This document shows, one piece after another, positions 12,185 to 21,842 of a DNA stretch of 64,000 bases. Below the pieces are notes generated by a model. The model did not search any database and was not told the DNA's origin. It saw only the letters and a program-made list of their open reading frames with translations. The first letter of the stretch is position 1; the number at the start of each line of letters is the position of its first letter. Source of the stretch: Effrenium voratum (lineage: Eukaryota; Sar; Dinophyceae; Suessiales; Symbiodiniaceae); the NCBI GenBank assembly GCA_963377175.1, contig CAUJNA010000591.1, positions 650,001 to 714,000 on the forward strand, written 5' to 3'. The position numbers were made by a program, and so were the translations under genes.

Positions 12185-13818
12185 TTTTCCCTGCGGGCCG
12201 CACTTGAAATGCAGTTTAAGACATGGTTTTTGTACTCGACGAGCTTGTGAAGGTCAGGCCACGCAGGCAGCGTGGGAATCTGGAGCAGCGACAGGAGCAT
12301 CCTGCGCACACGTTGCCATGTAGAATCAAACCTAGATTCGTCAAGCCCGGGTTTGATACCCCGCTGAAGTCTGATGCACATTTCCTTGATTTTGGCCAAA
12401 AGGGAAGAATGGGGTTTAGTCCATCTGGAAGTTTTGGGGCAATCTTCCTTGAAAGAAGGTAGGTCACCTCTAACCTTTTTCCCACTATTCCACTTGGCAC
12501 CAGCGCTTTGCAGAATGTGGAGGGCAAACTGGTGCGAAATTTGCCACAGATGAGGGGCAGACGAACTGGCCGCTTCAGCTCGCTCAGCATATTCAGAATG
12601 CCACAACTTTTCCGCAAGTTCGGTGAGCGGGTGCGGATGATCCCTTGGGCCGGTCTGAGATGGGAGGCCACCAAGGTTTAAAGAAGCGGGTTTATCGATG
12701 ACAAACCCCTTTTTTTCAAGAATGACCCAATCGAACGAGACCCGTATGGGGATATGCTGCTTAGCCCAACTATAAATAAGGGAGGCACCTCGGCAGGCGG
12801 CCGTGGCAGTGGCGTTAAGCAAAATGCCGTCAATGGAAGATTTTCCCTCAGTGGTAGCATCCCAATTACTGCGCTGGTCGAAAGTGAGGGGACGAAGGAT
12901 GTTGTCATCCTCATCAACAGATTCAAGCGGATCGCTCCAATAGCCTAACTCAATGGCGAGCGCGAGATTGCAGTAATTTCGGGGTTCATCCTGGAAATCC
13001 CCACCAATAGCAACAGGGCAATTTTGAAACTGGGCAGCGATAAGCAAAATTTTGTCAAGAATGCCGGTGTTATAGTCATGGAGGGACTTAACCTGTGAGG
13101 CACCACTTGCGCCATAGAAGGAGAAAACTAAAAACTGCACACCAGGCGTCGGGGTGACCCACGCGGCACACACCCTGGCTGTGGAGAGCACGGTGTTCCA
13201 AAGACCTGTGGCATCTTCTTCTGCAGAGAAAGGCCTGGAGGTGCCAGCGTCTGCAATGAACGCAACACCACCGGCTTGGGCACGGTTAACCCCACGGACA
13301 TCTGTGGTACGTGGAAGAGGACGACCCGGGATGAGGTCAAGATTAGCAGCGGCAGCACGGGCGTGCTGTTTGGCTAAGTTTCGTTCTTCGAGACGAGTCT
13401 CCTGAAGGGCAATGAAAGGGGCATCCCACTCGAACACGGAATCATGGGAAGGGACGGATCCCACATTGGCCGAGATAATGGACCACGGTTTTTGCGCAGG
13501 TCCTTCACCGGGGTAACCCTTGGTAGAGTCAAATGCGTCAAAGAGAAAAGGCAAGAAAGGACAAGGCCAGGTCACAAAGACGAAAAACAGAACATCAGGG
13601 AGATTCCCACAGTAAAGTGCAAAAAGCGAAAGGTTCGTGCCGGTATGCAACTGCGGAGCATCACCGAGGCGGCAGGCCTGGGGCTCAAAGAAACCCTTGA
13701 GCCGTCTGCCACCATCAGGTTGGACACTTTTGGCAAAATAGAAAATGGCTCTGCCGAAACAGATAACAACTTTTGTGGCGACAAATCCGCTTCCAGGTAC
13801 AACTGGGAAGAAGCTCAT
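12154..13818 (-). CDS. LINE ORF2, APE-type endonuclease part
   Basis: Apurinic/apyrimidinic-like endonuclease that nicks the target DNA. With Met at 13818 as residue 1 (an arbitrary choice, as the frame is open far upstream to 15333), the EN spans about residues 112-375. Motifs: SAN (Asn118), LQET (Glu140), GGVAFIAD, IGGDFQ (Asp273), SSIDGILLN (Asp329). The usual SDH near the end is replaced by QHIPIRVSFDW; His354 may be the catalytic His, with the preceding Asp lost. After the EN about 180 residues lead into the RT region, and the frame stops 31 nt after the RT frame's ATG. The junction sequence has an A5 run in which a one-base change would join the frames. Confidence 0.82.
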   Translation of the reverse strand: MSFFPVVPGSGFVATKVVICFGRAIFYFAKSVQPDGGRRLKGFFEPQACRLGDAPQLHTGTNLSLFALYCGNLPDVLFFVFVTWPCPFLPFLFDAFDSTKGYPGEGPAQKPWSIISANVGSVPSHDSVFEWDAPFIALQETRLEERNLAKQHARAAAANLDLIPGRPLPRTTDVRGVNRAQAGGVAFIADAGTSRPFSAEEDATGLWNTVLSTARVCAAWVTPTPGVQFLVFSFYGASGASQVKSLHDYNTGILDKILLIAAQFQNCPVAIGGDFQDEPRNYCNLALAIELGYWSDPLESVDEDDNILRPLTFDQRSNWDATTEGKSSIDGILLNATATAACRGASLIYSWAKQHIPIRVSFDWVILEKKGFVIDKPASLNLGGLPSQTGPRDHPHPLTELAEKLWHSEYAERAEAASSSAPHLWQISHQFALHILQSAGAKWNSGKKVRGDLPSFKEDCPKTSRWTKPHSSLLAKIKEMCIRLQRGIKPGLDESRFDSTWQRVRRMLLSLLQIPTLPAWPDLHKLVEYKNHVLNCISSAARREKWQPSVIGKS

Positions 13819-14788
13819 AAGGTCCGGGATGGTATGGTTTTGTGAGGTGCAGTGGTGGGGCGATGCAACGGTGCATCTGACACGATGCAAGGCGTCCTGT
13901 AGGGGTGGTAATAAAGCTTGAGTGTATTTCAACACTGCAAAGAAGCACAGGTTACACAGATTCGAATTACTTCCTTTGCACAAAGTGGTATGTAGCAGCA
14001 AGCTGTTGGGGGAGCTTGAAGACACGCAATCACCATGGCGCGTGCTCGGCGAAAAAACAATGTGGACACACACAGTCATGCACCGATGAAGTTGGCCATC
14101 AAGACATGGCATTGAAAAACAAGCCAATCGCATCGTACTGGGAGCGTGATGCGCAATGGCACAAAAGGTGCAAGGCATGCAGTGGAAAGGCGTAGGTGGG
14201 CTTTGCCACCAAGCCTCGGCGTTAGATTGCACAACGTACTGATGAACACAACAAGGATTGCAGCTCACAGAATGGGAAGAGCCCACACGGAAGCAATTGG
14301 GATAAGTGACAAAGCGGTTCCTAGATACGGTCAAAAGCAAGCTAAGCTGGAAGCCCTCAAGGTCCGAGATGGCAAGAGCGTGGCGCTGAATTACACGAAA
14401 AGCGAGGGATGCGAAGCAGGAAAGCGCAGGAGGGCTTTGCCGCCAAGTCCCTGCATTAAGTTGCACGACGTGTTGGTGAACACGCCCAGGATTGTAGCTC
14501 TCAGAATGGGAAGTACCCACACGAAAGCGATTGGCAAAGCGTTGGTCGCTATGGCAGCCAAGTGGGAAAGAAGGCCGGCAATGCGCTCCACCGGAGGGGT
14601 GACCACAACCACGAGTGTTCAGAGGGTAAAACCTATCCCCGCATAGGGTAAACCACAAACACACGAGGAAAGGCGCTCTCCAGTAGATACAAGGCCACTG
14701 GCGGGCTTTACTGGTGCAAATGCAAGGATTGGAAGTGCGAGACCGCTGGGACATCCGGGTCTCGGTGCAGGGCGGAGATTGGGCTCCG
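13819..14788 (-). other. stop-free leader between ORF1 and endonuclease
   Basis: The endonuclease frame contains no stop through this whole 970-nt region (about 323 codons), and continues open even under the end of ORF1. The peptide would be Ser/Pro/Cys/His-rich with no known domain. It contains a direct duplication (next entry) whose offset keeps the frame. It may be an N-terminal extension of ORF2 or simply an inter-ORF spacer that happens to be open. Confidence 0.45.
14160..14550 (-). repeat. diverged direct duplication, 234-nt period
   Basis: Two related blocks start near 14165 and 14400; for example AATGGGAAGA at 14271 aligns with AATGGGAAGT at 14505, an offset of 234 nt, which is 78 codons. 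In the endonuclease frame both copies encode similar peptides: FRVGTSHSESYNPGRVHQ versus FRVGSSHSVSCNPCCVHQ, then a WRQSPP / WWQSPP block. The retained phase supports a coding role for the leader. Confidence 0.6.
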
Positions 14789-17700
14789 TCACTGATCGGC
14801 TTTAATGTGCTTCGGGGGCGGCGTGTCACCCGAGGGCTGGCGCTCACGGGGGGCAACGGCTGCGAGGATCTGTCTGAGCTGGTCGCCAAGCTGATCAAAA
14901 CGGTTGTCAACCTTCTGGGAAAGGCCCTCATGTCTGTTCTCAAGGCTGCACATTTTGGCTTCGAGGATGTCGAGCCTTCCTGCGTTGGGCGCAGCCTCAA
15001 CGTTGGTTTTGGAGGCAACGCTGACCTCGCTGACCGGAATTCGCTTGTTGTTGGTGGCCTTTTCAGGCTCAGCGGCACGATTTTTCGGGCCTCGGGATGG
15101 CTTTGGTGGGGGATTGGGCTCATCGGGAAACAGGATAATGGAGTGAGGGACGCCACTGACACTGACTTGGAACTGTGTGATCTTGGGGACATCGCTGAAC
15201 CCAAGCTGCCATGTGAGAACTCCGGCTCTGCGAAAAGACCTGATGGGGATGGGCGGGGACTTTGTGGCAAGCGCAGTGGCACGGATAAGCTCAGCGTGAT
15301 CAATGCCAAAGGGAAACCCTTGGGCAAGCACAAACGCCCTGGGAATCACAGAGATGTTCTCACTGGTGTATCTCGAATCACCCTGCAGGATCGTGGTTCG
15401 AGCTTCGCTGATGGTGGAATTGGTTGCTCGGATGCAAATCCCTCGCTTTGTGACCTGGAGACCGAGGAATCCTTTCACTGTGAGGCCAAGGGTTCGGGCC
15501 TCGGCTTTGCCGGCTGGGGAGATGGGCCAATACCTCGGTATGATGGACACATCCTTAAGCTGTTCACCTTGGTGCTGGTAGTCTCTGATGAACAATTCGC
15601 CGGAACCGGACAGCATGAGCAACTTGGATCGGTCGTCGGTCTTAATCCTGACAAGCGCCTGGTAGACGCTGGCATTGTCTTGGCCGTGCAACTTTCGGAA
15701 AGCATACAACGGGATTCCCTGACCAACCTGGGAGTATTGCTCAATCATGTCACGGAATTGGGCGAGTGGGCCGGGTCGCTGTCCACGAAAAAGCTCACAT
15801 GTGTTCTTGTGGGCAAGCCTCTCATCAACCTCAAGGACGAGTTCAGAGTGAGGGAGGAGAGTGAGGGCGATGGGGGATTGCGGCTTTGGCTTTGCGACCT
15901 CAACCGGATTCCTCAGTATCACGACAAGCACCAGGCGCTTGTATGCAATTGCTGCGGCTTCATCCTGCACTAGAATTTCAACGGGACCAATTGTGCGATT
16001 GCGGAGCTCCGGGAGGCTCTGGGTGCTGGGATCATTGCCTGGCAGGGCGCTGGGTCCTGGGACTTGGGCCTTTAGGTGGTCTTTGAGGAAACCCTTGGTA
16101 CAGAATGCAACTCCAGGAACAGCAGCTCCGAGCTGCAACCTCTTGACACAAGCAAGTGGGGTGGAATCAGTTGGGTTGTGAATGCAATGATCACTTGGGA
16201 GGGAGAGGTCCTCCCACTTTGACTTTCTCTGGATGGTGCCGCTCTGCCACGGGTCATGCACAAGCCACGGGTCAGTGGAACCACAAGCCGATGTTGGCGG
16301 GTGGAGCCCCGGTGGCGGGGTTGTCTTGGGCAATGCGCTGGATTGATCGGCAACACCTCCTTTCAAAGGAAAGAGGCGCAACACAAGCACACAAGGGTCG
16401 GCGTCAGGCACATGCTGAGTGGAGTCAAGGGGCTTATTGAGATGGAAAATCCGGGCAACCTCCAGGATGGCAGGAAGAACCCCAAAGCTTCGCACAGCTG
16501 CACTCACAGTGGTGCCGACTGGAACCTGGCTCTGCTCACATCTGCCAACATGGTCAACAAAAATGATATTGATGATCGGATTGTTGCGTGGGGGTTCGAG
16601 GCAAATCTTGGGTCTCTTTGCGGGTCTGGGCTGGTCAGGCACGAAGGGAACAGTAGGCAAATCCGAAGGCATCTGGTGGGCAACTGGCACGCTCCACGGG
16701 ATTGTGGGGGAGATGGGGACAACATCACGTTGGGGCAGCTGTGGCACACAAAGCAATGGCTTATCAAGGAGGTGCTGGACCGGCGCAGACCTACTGATAT
16801 GCCTTCCTTCGCAAGTGAACTGTTGGCTGGGCACAGCTGCAATCTCGGGAAAGAGCTCAAAAGCTACCGCAGCAACATTGACGGTTTCAGGCACAACAAG
16901 CTGGCGGGACTGGTCACCATGCCTGACCGTGACGCTGAGGCGTGGGGTGAGTGCACCGATGGGATTCGCAACTCGGGTGATCTTCCACCCTCCAGGGACA
17001 AGCACAATGGCCGAGTTCTCGGCATGAAGCTTGGCTTTGGCGATGCTGATGGCAATAGGCGCAAGGCGGGTGTCTTCGGCTCTGCCAAGTCTGACCAATC
17101 CGGCTTGGAAGGCAATGATGGCATGTGCTGGTGCGATAGAGTTACCAACTCCTCTGAAAGCTTCACACAGATCAAACGGCAAGAGCAGCTCGTCAACACA
17201 CCCGAGGAAGCACGCCCATTCCTGCGGGCTGAAGAAGGCAATCTGGTCTCCCAACCATCGAAGTTGCGCGTAGATCCCTCCTGTCGTGGCCAAATGCTTA
17301 ACATCGATGGCATGCTGATTCCCATAGCTGGCGCACAGGGTGGCGAGGGGTTCGCTGACACGGGGAATGCGGGTCTTGATGGGATCCCATTTGTCGAAAG
17401 CGGGGCCTAGCTTGGAACTGTACGCTGGGGTCAGGAGCTTGGGATTATTATAAATCTCAAGTGTCCTAGGGTTGAGATAGCACTGTTGGGCGAGCTCCTC
17501 CGGCAGATTGAAAGAAAACTCAGGGTGATCCAAGTGGTCTCTCATGCAAGGCGGTGTGGTCCACAATGGGATGGCAGGAGCGAGGGCGATGTCCTCCCGA
17601 ATCCACACCCCCAACCATCTGTTGCGCTTGCAGGGCAAAATCTGGTTCACATCGATCACATCATGCCAGGCTAGCTTGTAACCCGCAAAGGTGAAGGCCT

Positions 17701-18610
17701 GGCACACTAGGTCAAAGTGCTTGTGCTGGGAAAAACCTGACACGTTCTCTGCAAAAATGGCCACAGGACGGCACCTTCGTGCACTCATGGCGGCCTCAGC
17801 AAATGCAATACCATTGACCGAACACAGTCCGGAAGTGGTACCGCCGGAGGACCAAGGCTGACACGGTGGGCTGATGGAAAAGGTGAGGTTGTCACATTGC
17901 GGGAGCGCTTCAGGCCACCAAACATCAGCAATACTGGCTTGGACTATCCGATGGCGATCATCCTGGTGAATCTGGGCTGGCTTGGTAATGAGGCTACCTG
18001 CTGTCTGCTTCCTGACCATCTGGCACACTTCCTCGGAGATATCCAGGGAGAAAGGCAAGGACTGGATAGGTAATCCCTGCGATGCTGCCCACACTGCAGC
18101 TTGATTCCAACCGCGGAAGCTACCTGAGAAGAGGTGCGCTATTTTCAAAGGTTGGGCATCGTACAGCATAGGCACTTTGGTGCACACGGATGAATCGTCC
18201 AGCAAGAGAAAAGCCCCCTCTCCAGTTGGATTGCATTCACTCTTGGCGTTCTGACAGGCGATCACGATGCCGGGGTGCCAGGCAAACGGGAAACTGCGTC
18301 TGATGGCAATCACAATCTCGGCCGGGCCTACACTAGGAAGAGGGGGGGATCCCAATTCATTAGATAACCCTAGGTTCAACAAATGTGCACGGCAAGTGGA
18401 TCCAACGACAGGCACATCAGGCGGGCTCACGGGCTGGACAAAACAACAGATGCGTGTCGGTTGGGACGGGAGGGCCACATGCACGGAAGCGGATTGGGTC
18501 AAGCCCTTCAGCACATCCCTGGCAGTTTGATGCACCATGGGGCGAAAGGCGAAAACACAGGCGAGTTCCCGAAAAAGGGCCGCCGCAAGTGCAGTCACAC
18601 AGGGCACCAC
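14789..18610 (-). CDS. LINE ORF1 with C5 cytosine methyltransferase and ubiquitin-like domains
   Basis: 1273 aa. Residues about 155-505 form a DNA (cytosine-5) methyltransferase, which moves a methyl group from SAM to cytosine: motif I LFSGSFRGWNQ (160-170), motif IV SPPCQPW with nucleophile Cys250, motif VI AENV (287-290), motif VIII RNRW (329-332), a region like motif IX (FFSPQEWACFLG, about 459-470) and motif X VGNSIAPAHA (488-497). All core motifs are intact. Two beta-grasp, ubiquitin-like stretches follow (about 557-627 and 678-752); the second ends LVLRLFPLKGG, strikingly like the ubiquitin tail. A basic RPAKRPKI (662-669) could be a nuclear signal, and a DPWLVHDPW repeat lies near 780-788. 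The last 75 residues carry a heptad coiled coil (LDILEAKMCSLENRHEG onward), as in many LINE ORF1 proteins that trimerise on RNA. No family is recognised for residues about 850-1150. The start is the first ATG of the frame and leaves a 5' UTR of 220 nt. Confidence 0.85.
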   Translation of the reverse strand: MVPCVTALAAALFRELACVFAFRPMVHQTARDVLKGLTQSASVHVALPSQPTRICCFVQPVSPPDVPVVGSTCRAHLLNLGLSNELGSPPLPSVGPAEIVIAIRRSFPFAWHPGIVIACQNAKSECNPTGEGAFLLLDDSSVCTKVPMLYDAQPLKIAHLFSGSFRGWNQAAVWAASQGLPIQSLPFSLDISEEVCQMVRKQTAGSLITKPAQIHQDDRHRIVQASIADVWWPEALPQCDNLTFSISPPCQPWSSGGTTSGLCSVNGIAFAEAAMSARRCRPVAIFAENVSGFSQHKHFDLVCQAFTFAGYKLAWHDVIDVNQILPCKRNRWLGVWIREDIALAPAIPLWTTPPCMRDHLDHPEFSFNLPEELAQQCYLNPRTLEIYNNPKLLTPAYSSKLGPAFDKWDPIKTRIPRVSEPLATLCASYGNQHAIDVKHLATTGGIYAQLRWLGDQIAFFSPQEWACFLGCVDELLLPFDLCEAFRGVGNSIAPAHAIIAFQAGLVRLGRAEDTRLAPIAISIAKAKLHAENSAIVLVPGGWKITRVANPIGALTPRLSVTVRHGDQSRQLVVPETVNVAAVAFELFPEIAAVPSQQFTCEGRHISRSAPVQHLLDKPLLCVPQLPQRDVVPISPTIPWSVPVAHQMPSDLPTVPFVPDQPRPAKRPKICLEPPRNNPIINIIFVDHVGRCEQSQVPVGTTVSAAVRSFGVLPAILEVARIFHLNKPLDSTQHVPDADPCVLVLRLFPLKGGVADQSSALPKTTPPPGLHPPTSACGSTDPWLVHDPWQSGTIQRKSKWEDLSLPSDHCIHNPTDSTPLACVKRLQLGAAVPGVAFCTKGFLKDHLKAQVPGPSALPGNDPSTQSLPELRNRTIGPVEILVQDEAAAIAYKRLVLVVILRNPVEVAKPKPQSPIALTLLPHSELVLEVDERLAHKNTCELFRGQRPGPLAQFRDMIEQYSQVGQGIPLYAFRKLHGQDNASVYQALVRIKTDDRSKLLMLSGSGELFIRDYQHQGEQLKDVSIIPRYWPISPAGKAEARTLGLTVKGFLGLQVTKRGICIRATNSTISEARTTILQGDSRYTSENISVIPRAFVLAQGFPFGIDHAELIRATALATKSPPIPIRSFRRAGVLTWQLGFSDVPKITQFQVSVSGVPHSIILFPDEPNPPPKPSRGPKNRAAEPEKATNNKRIPVSEVSVASKTNVEAAPNAGRLDILEAKMCSLENRHEGLSQKVDNRFDQLGDQLRQILAAVAPRERQPSGDTPPPKHIKADQ

Positions 18611-18830
18611 AAGAACTAAAAGGGGAAGGCCAACGAGTGGAAAGGCCTACAGTCAACACGGATTCCAAAGGTCACCACGAGGTGGACAAGCTCCGAAGAG
18701 CAAAGCACAAGCGGACCAGGGGAAAGTTCAGGTGGAACTCCTTGTAGACGTCGCGACGAAATGGCGTTCCCGGGCGCGACCCTGGTGCCCCTAGCACCTG
18801 AGCTACCTAGGCTTCTCGAACCCCAGCAGC

Positions 18831-18849
18831 TCCTAGATCTCCTCTTGGC
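18831..18849. repeat. 19-nt LINE target-site duplication, 5' side
   Basis: Identical to 8739-8757. It marks the outer 5' boundary of the minus-strand LINE. A hairpin element begins only 9 bases further out (18859). Confidence 0.75.
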
Positions 18850-18858
18850 AAAATATAG

Positions 18859-18957
18859 CCTCCCACCAATTAACATAGAGCCTGACAGGGGGGTCCTGGA
18901 AGACCATTTTCCTTTTAAAGGAACCCCCTGTCAGGTTCCATGTTTACTGGTGGGAGG
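18859..18957. repeat. MITE-like hairpin family HP-B, copy 1
   Basis: Left arm CTCCCACCAATTAACATAG..CCTGACAGGGGG pairs with the right arm CCCCCTGTCAGG..CATGTTTACTGGTGGGAG, about 28 of 33 positions. The centre contains CCTTTTAAAGG. Related hairpins lie at 21738-21842 and 26301-26397. Size and symmetry fit a non-autonomous DNA element. Confidence 0.65.
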
Positions 18958-20399
18958 GTAATATTGCCGCCCTTTGCCCGTAGGAACATCATAGACCGAA
19001 ACCGCGTACAGTCATGGCTCCTCGTGGAAGGTCTTGCTGAAGGGCTTTCAAATCCCCGCAACTCAGCTTTGATGTTTGCTCCCTAGACAGAGAGCGCTCT
19101 GGGAAAAATAAAAAACAACAACACAATTCCCGTTGTGGCCTCGTAACATTGCTCTGCACTCTTCACGCCCCACTTGTAACCAGTGAGCCGAAAGGCAGAA
19201 AAAGGATTGGGGCCCTGTGCGGCGGTTGACTCCATGAGGGTTTTGGGGGCCAAGCCATCCTTTGTGGATCTCATTGCAACTAGGTCCTGCAGTAAAGAGG
19301 TTAGAATAAGAGAACCCGATGTTTTTCTGCAGTCTATTTTAGCAGGGGAACCCTTCCCCAAAAAAGAAACGGTCAAAGGGCACTGGGGGAAACCCCCAAG
19401 GGCCATGAGGCTGGACGTGACTGACACCGAAGGGACTTCCGGAGGCAGAGCGCACCTACCGATGGCTGAGTGGAATGCATCCGAACTTTAACTCCTGAAA
19501 AGACCTGCCCAAGGACCTTCCCAATTCGAGACCCGCCCATTTGTGTCACAAGTTGGAGAAATGCAGCTCTCTTCGGTTTCATCTTGCTTCCCTCCAATTG
19601 GACGGCATAAAAAATTGCAGCATACTTTCAACATTGTGCCGAGCCAACCTCTTGGTGGGGGTCACAAAATGTGAAGCTTGGAAGCATGTTCTGTTTGTCA
19701 GGGAACTCTTCTGGATTGCTTGCAACCCGGAATGCATGGGGGTTCATCAATATTCCTGGCCCCCCAATGGGTGACATTCTCCCGTTTAGGAAAGCCTCTT
19801 TTGTGGATTCCCTCATGGTCGTCCAAGGCAAAGGACCTTTGGATCAAGCCCCACATGGGATTGTGCAATGACACGGCTAGGTCATCCACTCAGCAAGTGA
19901 CTTCACCCCAGATCTGTCTCAGAAATTCCCCTTCTGCAGACCTGCCGGCAAGAGCTTGGCAAGCACGTGACTTAGGGTCCCCCCCCACACATGGCACACG
20001 TCCGGGCTACTTGCGCTAGTCATGAAATAAGCACACTCCTGTTACCATCACACAATACACAATAGTTTCATGCCCCGTCTGTCTCCACGCATGAAACAGA
20101 AACGCACCATAAATCTGGGAACAAGCATGTCGACCTCGATCGCTGGTCGCAATGGCCTATTCTTTGATGAGTTGCATGCAGACATGGGCAGTACCCTTCT
20201 TTGTATAAAAAAAATGCTCGCCGACTCGCCCCCCCATCGATAACATTTCGATCAGCGTGATCTACATGTCAGTTACTGGTCTCGGGACCAGTAAGAGCAG
20301 TTCCGGTTCCGGTGGTACCTGGGAGCTGAATCGCCGCAAAAAATTGAGGGCCTGGCCAGGTCTACTGAGTAACATCGCCTTACTCCATCGCCTAGCTTC

Positions 20400-20466
20400 T
20401 TATATACATATGTCATCTGTATAGGTGTATATATATATATATGTATACAGTACACATATTTATGTA
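20400..20466. repeat. TA-rich microsatellite
   Basis: Runs of TATATA with CATATG and GTATAC interruptions. Ordinary low-complexity DNA. Confidence 0.85.
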
Positions 20467-21062
20467 CAACATATCAATCATCCGTTGCATTGCGGGCCAT
20501 GTCTGGTTCACTTAATCTCCGGCCTTGCCGGCTTAAAAGACTCAGACTTCGAGTGCTCGTGCTCAACAGGCCCTTGGACGAACCATGACCGGCGTCACTT
20601 CACCAGGAACACTGTATGTTGAGAGCCTAAAATGCGGGTCAGCTACTTCTGTATGCCACGCGGACATGGTCTCAGTGCTTGTGAACTCCCTCTGAACAAC
20701 TCGCCCGATCCCCTTCGAAATCAGTAGCCAACAGTGCCAGTTCAATCCCCGGCCCAAGGGCTTGGGCTCTCAGAGGTGTGTCTCCAGTATGCCAATCCGC
20801 GGAGGGAGTTGTTCAGAGGTTCGGCATCGGACTTCACAAACATCGCTCATGTGCTGAAGGTGTTGTTTGCTACTAACTTCATCACCCCATGTTTTAGAAA
20901 ACTTTGGTCCATCGCTCTAATTCAAGCCCACAACAAGACAAAGTGAGAGAACAAAAGCTCAAAACCCGGCAACGACAGCACAGGGCAGAACCCAAGAAAT
21001 CCAACCAACTCCGCTGCAAGAGCCACCAACTCCGCGCGGGGCTGGCGGTGGGGGTGGCAACA

Positions 21063-21127
21063 ACCACCCAAGGGAAACCACCCAAGGGAAACCACCCAAG
21101 GGAAACCACCCAAGGGAAACCACCCAA
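21063..21127. repeat. 14-bp tandem repeat, more than 4 copies
   Basis: Perfect repeats of CCACCCAAGGGAAA, directly followed by an A-rich tract. Short minisatellite. Confidence 0.9.
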
Positions 21128-21737
21128 TTAAAAAAAAAACAAAAAATCCGGTCCTCAAGCCGCCGGCATCACCTCGGTGCCTCAGAGATTTCTCATCAGC
21201 TTCTGCCGGCCGAAATCAGAGCTTTGAGTCTGATCCATGCTCATTTTGTGAGCCTTCACATACCAAGGAAAAAACTCGGCCTCGTTTTTTGTTTTACCGT
21301 CAAGGCCATCCCAGCAACAGACTATATAATGACCCTAGTGTGGGAACAAAGCAAGTTCGTCCACTGCTGGATATCTGGAAACGTCCCCCTCAAGAAAGTC
21401 ATCGGGAAGGAGTTCCAATAATATCAAAAGACATTGGAAGTTCTCCCCTCCAAAAAAAACAAGGGTGGTGTTGCCACAGAAGCAAGTCTTCCGATATGCT
21501 CAAGGATGGCTCTTGCAAAACAATCACCTCGCCGCCATCAACAAACAACTAGCAGGCCCTTATTTGCAACAGTCCTTCTCAAAAAAAAACAAAAACATGG
21601 GTGTCTCCCGGTCAGAACTAGCAATGATCCCTGGACAGACTGGCAAAAGCGCCGGACCAAAACCAACGAGAGGTTAAAACTGTTTGGAGCAAACTCCGGG
21701 GTTCAGGGCACTTTCGCAGCCCATTTTGCGGGTTCTC

Positions 21738-21842
21738 TACCCTTCCTCCAACCAACATGGCACCTGTGAGGAGGTACCTGGAAGGCTCATTTCCTTTTGA
21801 AGGGAGCCCCTGTCAGTTGCCATGTTAGTTGGAGGGAGGGTA
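21738..21842. repeat. MITE-like hairpin family HP-B, copy 2
   Basis: Begins TACCCTTCCTCCAACC..AACATGGCA and ends with the inverted form TGCCATGTTAGTTGGAGG..AGGGTA. The centre holds CCTTTTGAAGG. Termini and centre match the elements at 18859 and 26301. Confidence 0.65.

Larger units (their letters stand above)
8758..18830 (-). mobile_element. full-length LINE retrotransposon encoding a DNA methyltransferase
   Basis: About 10.07 kb on the minus strand, between identical 19-nt direct repeats. In transcription order: a 5' region of about 220 nt, ORF1 (14789-18610; cytosine methyltransferase plus ubiquitin-like and coiled-coil regions), a stop-free leader with an internal duplication, an APE-type endonuclease (EN), then reverse transcriptase with a CCHC knuckle and RNase H ending at 8822, and a 3' UTR of only 64 nt. 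The 3' UTR contains the near-palindrome GGGCTCTCCGGGCC. LINEs usually encode EN and RT in one ORF2; here they are in different frames with a 31-nt overlap, so the copy is either frameshifted or uses recoding. Methyltransferases carried by retrotransposons have been reported in dinoflagellates and charophyte algae; which described family this copy belongs to cannot be settled by eye. Confidence 0.88.

Noticed and set aside
14714..15973. 419-codon plus-strand open frame
   Set aside because: Exactly antisense to the methyltransferase-bearing ORF1; no domain, and its openness follows from the codon pattern of the real gene.
16256..17410. 384-codon plus-strand open frame
   Set aside because: Also antisense to ORF1, with no recognisable motif.
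18100..18610. Host or bacterial DNA methyltransferase gene captured independently
   Set aside because: The frame runs on uninterrupted into the rest of ORF1 and lies inside the target-site duplications.
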